Shown here piece after piece: positions 44,831 through 54,066 of a stretch of 64,000 nucleotides of DNA. The notes beneath the pieces are model-generated. The model searched no databases. It had not been told where the DNA came from and saw nothing but the letters and a program-made list of their open reading frames with translations. Each line of letters begins with the position of its first letter. Position 1 is the stretch's first letter. Position numbers and translations under genes: made by a program. The stretch comes from Arthrobacter sp. NtRootA1 (lineage in GTDB: Bacteria > Actinomycetota > Actinomycetes > Actinomycetales > Micrococcaceae): assembly GCF_019976975.1 (NCBI RefSeq), contig NZ_AP024630.1, positions 3,162,001 to 3,226,000 on the forward strand, given 5' to 3'.

Positions 44831-45568
44831 TCAGTTCCACTCCGCCGAACGGACCAGGATGCATCCAGAGTCCGGGCAGAAAACGATGTCGTCGTCAGCC
44901 GCAGCCTTGACTTCAGCGAGGTCGCCGGGGCTGAGCATCATGCCTGAACCTTCCGATTTACCGTGAAAGAGCCTGGCGGCGCCGACGCCGCGCTTGGCGA
45001 TCGTCTTCTCATAGACTGCAAGCATTCCGGCGTCGAGGGCCTCCGCGAACGCGGCACGCTGCCCGCGGACCAGGGTTTCCTCGGCGGCGATTTCAGCAAT
45101 CGCCTCATCCAATTCTGCGCGGATGCCGGCAAATGAACCCTGGATGTCATCCACGATGGCCTGTTGTGCGGCCTGGCGCTCCCGCAGGGTGTCTAAACGC
45201 TCCAGGATTTCAAGCTCAACGTCCTCAAGGTCCGAGCGGCGCTTGTTAAGGGATGCGATGTCACTCTGAAGCGCCACCAGGTCCTTGGAGAGACCGGTTC
45301 CGCTGTTGAGCCTGGCCTCGTCACGTTCGATGCGGGAGGTGACCTGCTCCACGTCCGCTTCGGAACGACGCAGTTCGGCTTCGGCGTCGTGCACCGCCAT
45401 CTTGGCGGCGCCAAGTTCACCATTGGCTACATTCAGTGCATCCTGCAGGTCAGCTATCCGTGGATCTGTTTCCAGCACCTTCCGGCGGCCGGCCAACGAT
45501 TTGAGCTTGGCGTCCAGTCCCTGCAGTTCAAGCAATTTCAGTTGTTCTGCCGGTGCTGCTTTCGCCAC
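44831..45568 (-). CDS. Coiled-coil C4-type zinc-ribbon protein
   Basis: A 245-residue protein with a long N-terminal coiled coil (about 10-170, heptad-like Glu/Arg/Leu pattern) and a C-terminal zinc-ribbon fragment. The visible ribbon Cys lie in VFCPDSGCILVRS. This architecture matches the conserved family (zf-RING_7 / C4-type zinc ribbon) usually paired with Nif3, as here (Nif3 lies 91 bases upstream). Nucleic-acid binding is inferred, not shown. Confidence 0.85.
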   Translation of the reverse strand: MAKAAPAEQLKLLELQGLDAKLKSLAGRRKVLETDPRIADLQDALNVANGELGAAKMAVHDAEAELRRSEADVEQVTSRIERDEARLNSGTGLSKDLVALQSDIASLNKRRSDLEDVELEILERLDTLRERQAAQQAIVDDIQGSFAGIRAELDEAIAEIAAEETLVRGQRAAFAEALDAGMLAVYEKTIAKRGVGAARLFHGKSEGSGMMLSPGDLAEVKAAADDDIVFCPDSGCILVRSAEWN

Positions 45569-45658
45569 GCTTACCTCCGCTTGTGTCGCTTCCGGAGCTG
45601 GGAATCAGTTCCGGATGGACGGCCACCGTTGAGTGGGTTCGTCCGTGTCTTCTAGACT

Positions 45659-46570
45659 CTAGTCCCCGCCGGGAGTGAGTATGAAGTCCCAGGGATCGCT
45701 ATTGGTGCTGCTCACGCGGATCTCGACATCGTAGCCCTGGTCTGTAAGTACATTGCCGAGCGCTTCAGCGGCTACGGGCAGCCACAGCCATTCACTGGCA
45801 AAGTGCGAAACGTCAATGAGGTACGGACGGCCGTTGACGGCACCTTCCCGCGCTTCCGACGCCGGGTGGTGCCGCATGTCGGCCGTCACGTAGACATCTG
45901 CATGGCTGGCCCTGACGGCATCGAACAAGCTGTCCCCGGCACCACCACAGACGGCGACGCGCCGTAGCAGACCGTCCTTGTCACCGGCCACGCGGACCCC
46001 TCCGGCCACCGCGGGGAGCATCCCAAAGACGCGGGCAGCGAAATCGCCAAGGGTCATGAGCTCAGGAAGATCACCAACCCGGCCAATGCCTTCCTCGGGC
46101 AAACCATTGGCGGCAGGAGTAAGCGGAGCAACGTTCTCCAGGCCAAAGGCGTCCGCCAATACGTCGGATACGCCGCCGACTGCGGAGTCACCGTTGGTGT
46201 GGACGGTCAGGAGTCCGGTGCCAGCTTCGATCAGCCGATGCACCGCCAAGCCCTTGGCCGAGGTAGCGGCGACGGAGTTCACGCCTTTGAGCAGCAGCGG
46301 ATGATGGGTAATCAAGAGTCCGGCACCCCACTCAATGGCCTCGTCGATGACAGCAAGGGTGGGATCCACAGCAAACAGGATCTTGGTGACGGGTGTGTTG
46401 GGGCGTCCAACTACGAGGCCCACCTCGTCCCAATCCTCAGCCAAGGACTCCGGCCAGAGTTCCTCAACAGCAAGCAACACCTGGCCAAGGGTTGGGTCTC
46501 CGCTCGCTTCCACTGTCCCGGCGTCGTCGCCGGAATCCGCATCAGAAATGGCGGTGTCTACTGCTTCCAT
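45659..46570 (-). CDS. Nif3-like dinuclear metal centre protein (GTP cyclohydrolase I type 2 family)
   Basis: A 303-residue member of the Nif3/YbgI family that forms hexameric rings with a dimetal site. Seen are ITHHPLLLKG (two His), AVCGGAGDSLFDAVR, MRHHPASEAREG and DVSHFASEWLWL. The physiological role is unresolved in the literature. It is divergent from msrA and upstream of the zinc-ribbon gene. An N-terminal acidic tail of ~20 residues precedes the fold. Confidence 0.9.
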   Translation of the reverse strand: MEAVDTAISDADSGDDAGTVEASGDPTLGQVLLAVEELWPESLAEDWDEVGLVVGRPNTPVTKILFAVDPTLAVIDEAIEWGAGLLITHHPLLLKGVNSVAATSAKGLAVHRLIEAGTGLLTVHTNGDSAVGGVSDVLADAFGLENVAPLTPAANGLPEEGIGRVGDLPELMTLGDFAARVFGMLPAVAGGVRVAGDKDGLLRRVAVCGGAGDSLFDAVRASHADVYVTADMRHHPASEAREGAVNGRPYLIDVSHFASEWLWLPVAAEALGNVLTDQGYDVEIRVSSTNSDPWDFILTPGGD

Positions 46571-46694
46571 ACTCTTATTCTTACCTACTGGGCCGGATGG
46601 GGCAGTCTTGGTTGCTGCCGTACCTGCCCAGCGGCGTTATTCTCCCGTAAGGTATTGCGGGAATCATCAGGCCCTCCAATCCATTGAAGAGATC

Positions 46695-47219
46695 ATGAAA
46701 ACTTTTGTACTTGGTGGTGGATGCTTCTGGTGCCTTGATGCCGTCTACCAGAAAACCCGCGGCGTCAGTTCCGTGGTCTCCGGCTATACGGGTGGCCATG
46801 TCCGAAACCCTGACTACTATGACGTTTGCTCGGGAACGACCGGCCATGCAGAGGTAGTTGCGGTGACATTCGACGAAACCGTGGTGCCGGAGGAAGTCAT
46901 GCTTGACATGTTCTTCGCGCTGCACGACCCCACCACGCTGAACCGGCAGGGCTACGACACAGGTACCCAATACCGTTCGTCAATGTTCTACACCACTACG
47001 GAGGAAAAGATCCTCTTCGAAGAAGCCATCGAGCGCGCGCAAGCACTTTGGGCCAATCCGATTGTGACGGAAGTGAGCCGGCTACCCGAGTTCTATGAGG
47101 CAGAGGAAGTCCATCAGAACTACTACGCCAAATTCCCGTACCAGGGCTATTGCCAGGTCATCATCAATCCAAAACTGGCCAAAGCGCGGAAATATTACTC
47201 TGCATGGCTAACTGCTTAG
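46695..47219 (+). CDS. msrA: Peptide-methionine (S)-S-oxide reductase
   Basis: Repairs methionine-S-sulfoxide in proteins. The 174-residue product begins MKTFVLGGGCFWCLDAVYQ, with nucleophile Cys10 in GCFWC, and has GGHVRNPDYYDVCSG, GHAEVVAV and the C-terminal YQGYCQVI recycling Cys. The ATG at 46695 is correct because GCFWC sits at codons 9-13; the longer frame (from 46335) covers the Nif3 gene antisense. Confidence 0.95.
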   Translation: MKTFVLGGGCFWCLDAVYQKTRGVSSVVSGYTGGHVRNPDYYDVCSGTTGHAEVVAVTFDETVVPEEVMLDMFFALHDPTTLNRQGYDTGTQYRSSMFYTTTEEKILFEEAIERAQALWANPIVTEVSRLPEFYEAEEVHQNYYAKFPYQGYCQVIINPKLAKARKYYSAWLTA

Positions 47220-47285
47220 CAGGGTTTCGATGCGGCTGGTTAGGCTGACCTCAGCATTCCCTCTTCAGAGATAGGCATAATCTTC

Positions 47286-48221
47286 ATGGCAAGGATCTAC
47301 GACGACGTCACCCAGCTGGTCGGCCGCACTCCGCTGGTCCGTTTGAACCGGCTGACCGAAGGCCTTGAGGCCACCGTTGCGGTCAAGCTTGAGTTCTACA
47401 ACCCGGCCAACAGCGTGAAGGACCGCATCGGCGTGGCCATCATTGACGCCGCCGAAAAGTCCGGCGCCCTGAAGCCGGGCGGAACAATTGTGGAAGGCAC
47501 CTCCGGTAACACCGGAATCGCGCTGGCCCTTGTTGGTGCCGCACGAGGCTACAAGGTCATCCTGACCATGCCTGAGACCATGTCCACCGAACGTCGTGTC
47601 ATGCTTCGCGCTTACGGTGCAGAGATCGTCCTGACTCCCGGTTCCGAAGGCATGCGCGGCGCCGTTGAAAAGGCCCAGGAAATTGTTGCCAACACGGAGA
47701 ACTCCATCTGGGCTCAGCAGTTTGCAAACCCGGCCAACCCGGAGATCCACCGCAACACCACTGCCGAGGAAATCTGGGCGGACACCGACGGCGAGGTAGA
47801 CATCTTTGTTGGCGGCATCGGAACCGGCGGTACCGTGACCGGCGTCGGGCAGGTCCTTAAGGAGCGCAAGCCCGAGGTCCAGATCATTGCCGTTGAGCCC
47901 AAGGACTCCCCCATTCTTAATGGCGGCAGCCCGGGTCCCCACAAGATCCAGGGCCTGGGCGCCAACTTCGTCCCGGAGGTCCTGGACACCAACGTCTACG
48001 ACGAAGTTCTCGACGTTACCCTTGAGGACTCGGTTGCCACCGCTCGCGCCCTGGGTTCCAAAGAAGGCGTCCTCGCCGGCATCTCCGGCGGTGCCGCAGT
48101 ATGGGGTGCGCTGGAAGTCGCCAAGCGCCCGGAGAACAAGGGCAAGCTCATCGTCGTGATCGTGCCGGACTTCGGAGAGCGTTACATCTCCACTGTCCTC
48201 TTTGACGATATCCGCGGCTAA
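47286..48221 (+). CDS. cysK: Cysteine synthase A (O-acetylserine sulfhydrylase)
   Basis: PLP-dependent conversion of O-acetylserine and sulfide to cysteine. The 311-residue product has Lys45 in [10 protein letters not shown] (Schiff base), [10 protein letters not shown] (PLP phosphate/substrate loop), [13 protein letters not shown] and [10 protein letters not shown] near the C-terminus. It is immediately followed by cysE, giving the two consecutive steps of cysteine synthesis. The 41-base gap suggests one transcript. Confidence 0.96.
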   Translation: MARIYDDVTQLVGRTPLVRLNRLTEGLEATVAVKLEFYNPANSVKDRIGVAIIDAAEKSGALKPGGTIVEGTSGNTGIALALVGAARGYKVILTMPETMSTERRVMLRAYGAEIVLTPGSEGMRGAVEKAQEIVANTENSIWAQQFANPANPEIHRNTTAEEIWADTDGEVDIFVGGIGTGGTVTGVGQVLKERKPEVQIIAVEPKDSPILNGGSPGPHKIQGLGANFVPEVLDTNVYDEVLDVTLEDSVATARALGSKEGVLAGISGGAAVWGALEVAKRPENKGKLIVVIVPDFGERYISTVLFDDIRG

Positions 48222-48262
48222 CACTTCGCCCACTAGCATTCATTTCCTGTAGAAAGGTCTTT

Positions 48263-48847
48263 GTGAGCTTCTTCGCAAGGCTTAAGGAAGACCTCGACGC
48301 CGCCCGGTCACATGACCCGGCGGCTCGAGGTTCTTTTGAGAACTTTTTCGCCTACTCCGGCCTGCACGCCATCTGGGCACACCGCGTGACCCACCGGCTC
48401 TGGCAAAACCCGGCCCTTCGTTTTCCCGCCCGCCTGATTTCCCAGTTGGCGAGGTTCCTGACGGGCATCGAAATCCATCCCGGCGCCACCATCGGCCGGC
48501 GTTTCTTCATCGACCACGGCATGGGCGTCGTTATCGGTGAAACTGCTGAAATCGGCGAGGACGTCATGATCTACCACGGCGTGACGCTCGGCGGCCGCTC
48601 CCTGGCCAAGGTCAAGCGTCATCCCACCATCGGGGATCGTGTGACCATCGGCGCAGGCGCCAAGGTCCTGGGTCCCATTACGATCGGTGCAGACAGCGCA
48701 ATCGGTGCGAACGCCGTAGTGGTCAAGAACGCTCCCCCGGAGTCGATCATCACGGGCATTCCGGCGACATGGCGGCACCGCGACGCGAAGTCCGAAACCA
48801 AGCCGGCGGTTGACCCGGCTGAGTACTACATCGAATACCGGATCTAG
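48263..48847 (+). CDS. cysE: Serine O-acetyltransferase
   Basis: Makes O-acetylserine from serine and acetyl-CoA, substrate of the adjacent CysK. The 194-residue product has an N-terminal helical region ([10 protein letters not shown]) and then left-handed parallel beta-helix hexapeptide repeats ([43 protein letters not shown]). The catalytic region includes HG in IDHGMG and YHGVTLG. The GTG at 48263 follows a GAAAGG site. The short N-terminal form resembles EpsC-type CysE. The C-terminal tail ends [11 protein letters not shown], where the last Ile is the usual CysK-binding residue. Confidence 0.95.
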   Translation: MSFFARLKEDLDAARSHDPAARGSFENFFAYSGLHAIWAHRVTHRLWQNPALRFPARLISQLARFLTGIEIHPGATIGRRFFIDHGMGVVIGETAEIGEDVMIYHGVTLGGRSLAKVKRHPTIGDRVTIGAGAKVLGPITIGADSAIGANAVVVKNAPPESIITGIPATWRHRDAKSETKPAVDPAEYYIEYRI

Positions 48848-48852
48848 CTGAG

Positions 48853-49686
48853 CTAGCCAGTAAACCTCTTGTAGGAGTTCCACAGCACGGCGTCAAAGAC
48901 GCGGTCAGGAAGAACCCTCCGTAAGGCCAGGACGCTCCAGGCTCCCCTACCCACCGGGTAGCGGGTCTTGGGGCGTTTTGCCGTTGACGCGCGAACTATT
49001 GCCTTGGCCACTACCCTCGGAGGCGTAGATATCAGCTGGCCGGATGTTGACGCCAAGGCTGCTGCCATGACGTGGGCCTGCCCTTTGTATGGACCCCTAG
49101 CGGACGCCGATAACAGGCCTTCCCCGGCAATGGTGCCCCATTCGGTGTCCGTTCCGGCGGGCTCGATGAGGACGACGTCGATGCCGTGCGGTTTCAACTC
49201 AAGCCGCAAAGAATCACTCATTCCCTCGACTGCGAATTTGGTCCCGTGATACCAAGCGCCCAGGGGCTCATAAATCTTTCCGCCGATGGACGAGACGTTG
49301 ATGATCCGGCCAGAACCCGCATCCCGCATCCTGGGAATGACGAGTTGCGTCATCCTCGCCAAACCCATCACGTTCACCTCGAACTGGCGCCTGCCTTCGG
49401 CCAAGGGAACCTCTTCCAGGGAGCCGTAGGAGCCGTACCCTGCGTTGTTCACCAGGACATCTATGTGCCCGTGTGCTGCTTCAACAAGCGCCACAGCTGA
49501 GGCCATGGAGTCCTCGATGGTGACATCCAAGTGCATGACGGTGATTCCCTGCGCCTTAAGTGGATGCATCTTCTCCACCCGACGCGCGCCGGCGTAGACA
49601 ATGAAACCTGCGGACCTCAGGGCGCGCGCCGTCTCAAAACCAATGCCGGTAGACGCCCCCGTGACGAAAGCGATGCGTTCGGGCAT
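48853..49686 (-). CDS. SDR family oxidoreductase
   Basis: A classical SDR of 277 residues from the ATG at 49686. It has VTGASTGIGF, NNAGYGSYGS, INVSSIGGK and YHGTKFAVE (Tyr/Lys pair). The pattern LRSAGFIVYAGARRVEKM is common to actinobacterial SDRs of retinol/steroid-dehydrogenase-like type; the substrate is not known. The frame is open upstream to 49845 but that covers the gnd terminator. It converges on cysE, with 5 bases between stops. Confidence 0.85.
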   Translation of the reverse strand: MPERIAFVTGASTGIGFETARALRSAGFIVYAGARRVEKMHPLKAQGITVMHLDVTIEDSMASAVALVEAAHGHIDVLVNNAGYGSYGSLEEVPLAEGRRQFEVNVMGLARMTQLVIPRMRDAGSGRIINVSSIGGKIYEPLGAWYHGTKFAVEGMSDSLRLELKPHGIDVVLIEPAGTDTEWGTIAGEGLLSASARGPYKGQAHVMAAALASTSGQLISTPPRVVAKAIVRASTAKRPKTRYPVGRGAWSVLALRRVLPDRVFDAVLWNSYKRFTG

Positions 49687-49747
49687 GGCATTGGCTCCTT
49701 GGCTCGTGGCACCCGCGCGATGGCCCAGTACCCGTTCCGACACGGCA

Positions 49748-49788
49748 AAGGCCGGCTCCTCCCAGCGTATCTGGGAAGAACCGGCCTT
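49748..49788 (-). terminator. Terminator of gnd
   Basis: An interrupted stem: AAGGCCGG...TCCCAG, CGTAT loop, CTGGGA...CCGGCCTT (two 8- and 6-bp helices with a 4x4 internal loop). It lies 12 bases after the gnd stop, followed on the minus strand by a short T stretch. Confidence 0.75.
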
Positions 49789-49799
49789 GCTGAGGAACC

Positions 49800-51236
49800 T
49801 TAGTGGGTGTCGACTGCCGAGATTTCGGACTTGTCTTCGCCCCACAGCGTGTGGAACGTACCTTCGGCATCAACGCGGCCGTAGGTGTGCGCACCGAAGA
49901 GGTCGCGCTGTCCCTGGATCAGCGCAGCAGCAACGCGCTTGCGACGCAGGCCGTCGTAGTATGCCAGCGAGGAGGAGAACACCGGTACCGGAATGCCGAG
50001 CTGGACAGCGGTGGCTACAACGCGGCGCCAGGCCGGGAGGGCCTCAGCGATGGCCTTGGTGAAAGCCGGCGCGAACAGGAGGTTGGCAGGCTTCTCCTCG
50101 GAAGCGTAGGCCTTGGTGATGTCCTTGAGGAGTTCTGCGCGGATGATGCAACCTGCACGCCACAGCGAAGCGATCTCGTCCAGCTTGAGGTCCCAGCCGT
50201 ATTCCCTGGCAGCGGAGGTCAGCATGTCCAGGCCCTGGGCGTAGGAAACCAACTTGGAGGCGTACAGCGCCTGGCGTACGTCCTCAACGAACGTCTCAGG
50301 GATCTCCACGGAGGCTTCTTCGCCAGCCAGCAGTTCCTGGCCAAGCTTGCGCTGCTCGGCCTGTGAGGACAGTGCGCGGGCGAAAACGGACTCTGCGATG
50401 CCGGAGACCGGGGAGCCGAGTTCCAGGGCGGAGATGACCGTCCAGCGTCCGGTTCCCTTCTGGCCTGCGGCATCCACGACGACGTCAACGAACGGCTTGC
50501 CGGTCTTGGCGTCAACATGGCCGAGGACCTCGGCGGAGATTTCGATCAGGAAGGAGGACAGATCGCCCTTGTTCCACTCAGCGAAAATCTTGGACTGCTC
50601 GGCGGGCTCAATGCCGGCGCCGGAGCGGAGGAGATCGAATGCTTCACCGATGACCTGCATGTCGGCGTATTCGATGCCGTTGTGGACCATCTTGACGAAG
50701 TGGCCGGCACCGTCGGTGCCGATCCAGGCGCAGCAAGGTTCGCCGTCGACCTTTGCGGCAATCTTCTCCAGCAGCGGGCCGAGGGCGTCATAGGACTCCC
50801 TGGAGCCACCGGGCATGATGGAGGGACCGTTCAAGGCGCCTTCTTCGCCACCGGAAACACCGACGCCGACGAAGTGCAGGTCCTTCTTGGCCAGCGCGGC
50901 TTCGCGGCGGCGGGTGTCCTCGTAGTGCGAGTTACCGGCATCGATGATGATGTCGCCGGCTTCGAGCAGCGGTTCGAGCTGCTCGATGACGTTGTCCACG
51001 GGAGCGCCCGCCTTGACCATGATCAGGACACGGCGGGGCTTTTCGAGGGAGTCGACGAGTTCCTGCAGCGTTTCCGTGCGGATGAAGTCGCCGTCCGTGC
51101 CGTGCTTTTCCAGCAGGGCGTCGGTCTTTTCCACGGAGCGGTTGTGGAGAGCCACGGTGAAGCCGTTGCGGGCCAGGTTGCGGGCCAGGTTGGCGCCCAT
51201 CACCGCAAGGCCGGTGACACCGATGTGTGCTGACAT
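49800..51236 (-). CDS. gnd: 6-phosphogluconate dehydrogenase (decarboxylating)
   Basis: Converts 6-phosphogluconate to ribulose-5-phosphate. The 478-residue product starts MSAHIGVTGLAVMGANLARN, with the nucleotide-binding and NADP-type residues (HNRSVEK). It has the active site GPSIMPGG, FVKMVHNGIEYADMQ and a C-terminal domain (LYASKLVSYAQG, WRAGCIIRAELL). The ATG at 51236 is chosen; the frame is open to 52073 but overlaps the GntR gene antisense. Its promoter faces the GntR-type regulator, so regulation by that protein is plausible. Confidence 0.96.
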   Translation of the reverse strand: MSAHIGVTGLAVMGANLARNLARNGFTVALHNRSVEKTDALLEKHGTDGDFIRTETLQELVDSLEKPRRVLIMVKAGAPVDNVIEQLEPLLEAGDIIIDAGNSHYEDTRRREAALAKKDLHFVGVGVSGGEEGALNGPSIMPGGSRESYDALGPLLEKIAAKVDGEPCCAWIGTDGAGHFVKMVHNGIEYADMQVIGEAFDLLRSGAGIEPAEQSKIFAEWNKGDLSSFLIEISAEVLGHVDAKTGKPFVDVVVDAAGQKGTGRWTVISALELGSPVSGIAESVFARALSSQAEQRKLGQELLAGEEASVEIPETFVEDVRQALYASKLVSYAQGLDMLTSAAREYGWDLKLDEIASLWRAGCIIRAELLKDITKAYASEEKPANLLFAPAFTKAIAEALPAWRRVVATAVQLGIPVPVFSSSLAYYDGLRRKRVAAALIQGQRDLFGAHTYGRVDAEGTFHTLWGEDKSEISAVDTH

Positions 51237-51373
51237 CAAAACTCCAATTCGATCGTGTACAAACAGTCCTGCGGACACGCAGGAAGCGATTTCATAACCA
51301 GGGGCTGTAATAAACCATACGTATTTAAGCCATGAGCAGGAAAGCGGCGCCCACGTTTTGGAACGGCGCCGCG

Positions 51374-51390
51374 TCATAAACAGTCTATGA
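51374..51390. promoter_or_regulatory. Candidate GntR operator (palindrome) in gnd-GntR intergenic region
   Basis: TCATA-N7-TATGA (51374-51378 and 51386-51390), between divergent gnd and the FadR/GntR gene. A second AT-rich palindrome ATACGTAT lies near 51318-51325. Function inferred from position only. Confidence 0.4.
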
Positions 51391-51468
51391 TGTGCGGGAC
51401 TTCCGCACGGCGCCAAGCGGCATCGGATGCTACACGCGGAACGTGTTCGCCCCACTATGCTTACCTCT

Positions 51469-52197
51469 ATGTCAACCAGCCTCCACCACCGAGCCGTAGA
51501 GCATCTGGGAACCCGGATTGTGGGCGGCGCCCTTCCCACCGGCCACGTCATGCTGGCCGAACATTTGGAAGACGAGCTCAACGTTTCGCGCTCGGTGGTC
51601 CGTGAGGCCGTCCGCGTCCTGCAGTCGTTGGGCCTGGTGGAGACCATCAAGCGTGTGGGAATCCGCGTCCTCCCGGCCCATCGTTGGAATCCCTTTGATC
51701 CGTTGGTCATTCGCTGGCGCCTGGCTGGGGAAGGCCGTGGCGCCCAACTGAGGTCGCTCGCTGAGCTGCGTTCCGCCGTCGAGCCTGTTGCTGCGGAACT
51801 CGCAGCTGGGAACGCTCCGGAAACCCTTCGCCGGGAACTCGTGGATATTTCGCTGGCCATGAAGGAAGCCGGCGACGCCGGAGACATGCCACGGTTCCTT
51901 GACCTCGACATCCGCTTCCATGCACTGGTGCTTTCCGGCTCTGGAAACGAGATGTTTGCCAATCTGATTGGCCAGGTTACAGAGACCCTGACGGGACGTA
52001 CGGTCCACGGACTTATGCCGGAGCACCCCCAGAAGCAGGCGCTGCAGTGGCATATTGACGTCGCGCACGCCATCGACGCCGGCGACGGTCAGCAGGCCAG
52101 GGATGCGGCCGGAAAAATAATGCGCCAAACGATCGCGGAGCTGGCCCCCAGCTGGAACGACCAGCCCCGCGTCTTCGTACCCGTGGCGAAAAACTAA
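51469..52197 (+). CDS. FadR/GntR-family transcription regulator
   Basis: A 242-residue GntR-type regulator: a winged helix-turn-helix N-terminal domain (ALPTGHVMLAEHLEDELNVSRSVVREAVRVLQSLGLVE) and an all-helical FCD effector domain (DLDIRFHALVLSGSGNEM, WHIDVAHAIDAGD) with His/Asp residues for a metal and a carboxylic-acid ligand, typical of the FadR-like subgroup controlling sugar-acid genes. An ATG 4 codons upstream (51457) is an alternative; a TATGCT at 51456 could make 51469 leaderless. It is divergent from gnd, so gnd/idn control is likely. It overlaps idnD by 4 bases at the 3' end. Confidence 0.9.
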   Translation: MSTSLHHRAVEHLGTRIVGGALPTGHVMLAEHLEDELNVSRSVVREAVRVLQSLGLVETIKRVGIRVLPAHRWNPFDPLVIRWRLAGEGRGAQLRSLAELRSAVEPVAAELAAGNAPETLRRELVDISLAMKEAGDAGDMPRFLDLDIRFHALVLSGSGNEMFANLIGQVTETLTGRTVHGLMPEHPQKQALQWHIDVAHAIDAGDGQQARDAAGKIMRQTIAELAPSWNDQPRVFVPVAKN

Positions 52198-53243
52198 TCC
52201 TGGAAGTTCAGCAGGACTTTGCCGGATTGGGCTGAGTTCCTGGCTACGTCGAATGCCTCAAGTCCATGGGCGAGGTCGTACTCGTGCGTTATCACGGGGT
52301 CCACGAACAGGGACCCGTCGGCCAGTGCTGCGATGACGTCGTCGATTTCGTTGTTGAAGCGGAAGGATCCCAGCAGTTCCAGTTCGCGGGTGATGGCCAG
52401 GGAGATGAAGACCGGTTGCGGGCCCGAGGGCAGCAGCCCCACCATGACCACTTTCCCGCCCCGGGTTGCGCCCTTGATCGCCGAGGCCAGGCCGTAGTGG
52501 CTGCCTGAGGACTCGATAACGACGTCGGCCTCCACCGCCGCGATGGCCTCCGCGTCGTCGCCCTTCAGGACGGTGTCGGCACCCACGGCGCGTGCTATTT
52601 CCAGTGGCTTGTCATGCATATCGACCGCCACAATCCGGGAGGCGCCGGCGCGTTTGAGGACCGCGACCGCGAGGGCACCGATCGGGCCGCTGCCGATCAC
52701 CAGGGCCGTCTTTCCGGCCACGTCACCGGCCCGGGCGACCGCGTGCCAGGCGACGCTGGCTGGTTCCACCAACGCCGCGGTCCGCAGATCCAGAGTCTCC
52801 GGCAGCGCCCGCAACATCCGCGAGGGCAGGTTCGCGTACCGGCTGAACGCCCCGTCCGTGTGCGGATAGCGGGCCGCGCTGCCCAGGTACGTGCAGCCGG
52901 GTGAAAGGTTGGGCCGGTCCGCCGGGTAGCGGGCGTCTCCCGGGGCCGGAGTGGCCGGGTGTACGGCCACCGCGGTGCCGGCCAGCGGGCCGCTGCCGTC
53001 AGCTGCCTGCTGGAGAACGGTGCCAACAATTTCGTGGCCCAGGACCATCGGGGCCTTCAGGACCGATTCCCCCGCGGCGCCATGCAACCAGTAATGCAGG
53101 TCCGAGCCGCAGATCCCGCCGTAGGCGATCTGCACGATCGATTCATCCGGTGCCGGAGCTTTCAACGCAACGTCCTCGATCCGCAGGTCCCCCTTGCCGT
53201 GGGCAACCACCGCAGGACCGGAACCGGGAAGATTGATGCCCAT
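52194..53243 (-). CDS. idnD: L-idonate 5-dehydrogenase-like zinc alcohol dehydrogenase
   Basis: Zinc-dependent medium-chain dehydrogenase, 349 residues, oxidising L-idonate to 5-ketogluconate if the assignment holds. It has GGICGSDLHYW (zinc-binding Cys), GHEIVG (His/Glu), a nucleotide motif GSGPIGALAVAVLKRAGA and HLHYWLHG-like SDLHYWLHG typical of IdnD. Its ATG overlaps the idnO stop (ATGA-type). Together with idnO it would convert L-idonate to D-gluconate, which feeds 6-phosphogluconate and gnd. Confidence 0.82.
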   Translation of the reverse strand: MGINLPGSGPAVVAHGKGDLRIEDVALKAPAPDESIVQIAYGGICGSDLHYWLHGAAGESVLKAPMVLGHEIVGTVLQQAADGSGPLAGTAVAVHPATPAPGDARYPADRPNLSPGCTYLGSAARYPHTDGAFSRYANLPSRMLRALPETLDLRTAALVEPASVAWHAVARAGDVAGKTALVIGSGPIGALAVAVLKRAGASRIVAVDMHDKPLEIARAVGADTVLKGDDAEAIAAVEADVVIESSGSHYGLASAIKGATRGGKVVMVGLLPSGPQPVFISLAITRELELLGSFRFNNEIDDVIAALADGSLFVDPVITHEYDLAHGLEAFDVARNSAQSGKVLLNFQD

Positions 53244-54013
53244 CAGACCACCACCGTCATTCCGCCATCAACGAAGATCGTCTGGCCATTGACGAAATTG
53301 GACGCCTCCGACGCCAGCCACACAGCAGGCCCGGCAAGGTCAGCGACCGTCCCCCACCGGTGGGCAGGGGTCCTGCCCAGGATCCAGGAATTGAACGCCT
53401 CATCATCGACCAGGTTCTGCGTCATTTCGGTATGGATATACCCCGGCGCGATCCCGTTGATCTGCAACCCCGACGCAGCCCACTCCGCCGTCATCGCCCG
53501 GGTCAGGTTACGCAGCCCGCCCTTTGCCGCCACATATGGGGCAATCGTCGGGCGTGCAAGATCCGTCTGGACCGAACAGATATTGATGATCTTCCCCCTG
53601 CCCCTGGGAATCATATGACGGGCCGCTTCCCGGCCCACAAGGAACGCGCTCGTCAAATCCGTGCTGATCACCCGGTCCCAGTCCCTGACATCCAGCTCAA
53701 GCATGGGAACCCGGTGCTGGATCCCGGCATTGTTCACCAGGATCTCCAACGGACCAACATTGGCCTCGATCCACGCCACCCCCTCGGCAGCCGACACCGC
53801 ATCCGTCACATCAAACGCCCGGCTGTGCACCCTCCCTGCAGGGAAGCCAGCCGCCATAGCGTCCCGTGAAGCTTCCAAACGCTCGGGATTGATCCCGTTC
53901 AACACCACCGTCGCACCAGCATCAGCCAAACCCCGCGCCAACGCGTTACCAATCCCCCGGCTCGAACCCGTCACCAACGCAACACGGCCGCTCAGGTCAA
54001 ATAGTCCACTCAT
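53243..54013 (-). CDS. idnO: SDR, probable gluconate 5-dehydrogenase
   Basis: A 256-residue short-chain dehydrogenase. It has TGSSRGIGNALARG (cofactor), NNAGIQHR, INICSVQ and YVAAKGGL (active Tyr/Lys), and the FVDGGMTVVV C-terminus of the family. The adjoining idnD, overlapping stop/start and the resemblance to IdnO/gluconate 5-dehydrogenases support reduction of 5-ketogluconate to D-gluconate. A 2-keto-3-deoxygluconate-type substrate remains possible. It lies 53 bases downstream of the hydroxyisobutyrate-type dehydrogenase gene on the same strand. Confidence 0.82.
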   Translation of the reverse strand: MSGLFDLSGRVALVTGSSRGIGNALARGLADAGATVVLNGINPERLEASRDAMAAGFPAGRVHSRAFDVTDAVSAAEGVAWIEANVGPLEILVNNAGIQHRVPMLELDVRDWDRVISTDLTSAFLVGREAARHMIPRGRGKIINICSVQTDLARPTIAPYVAAKGGLRNLTRAMTAEWAASGLQINGIAPGYIHTEMTQNLVDDEAFNSWILGRTPAHRWGTVADLAGPAVWLASEASNFVNGQTIFVDGGMTVVV

Positions 54014-54066
54014 GTTTCTTTTGCATTCCTTCTTGTCTGGACAGGTACTTTAGTTGGGGCCGGTAC

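Noticed and set aside
51237..52073. Upstream extension of gnd
   Set aside because: Antisense to the GntR-family gene; the Rossmann fold starts at 51236.
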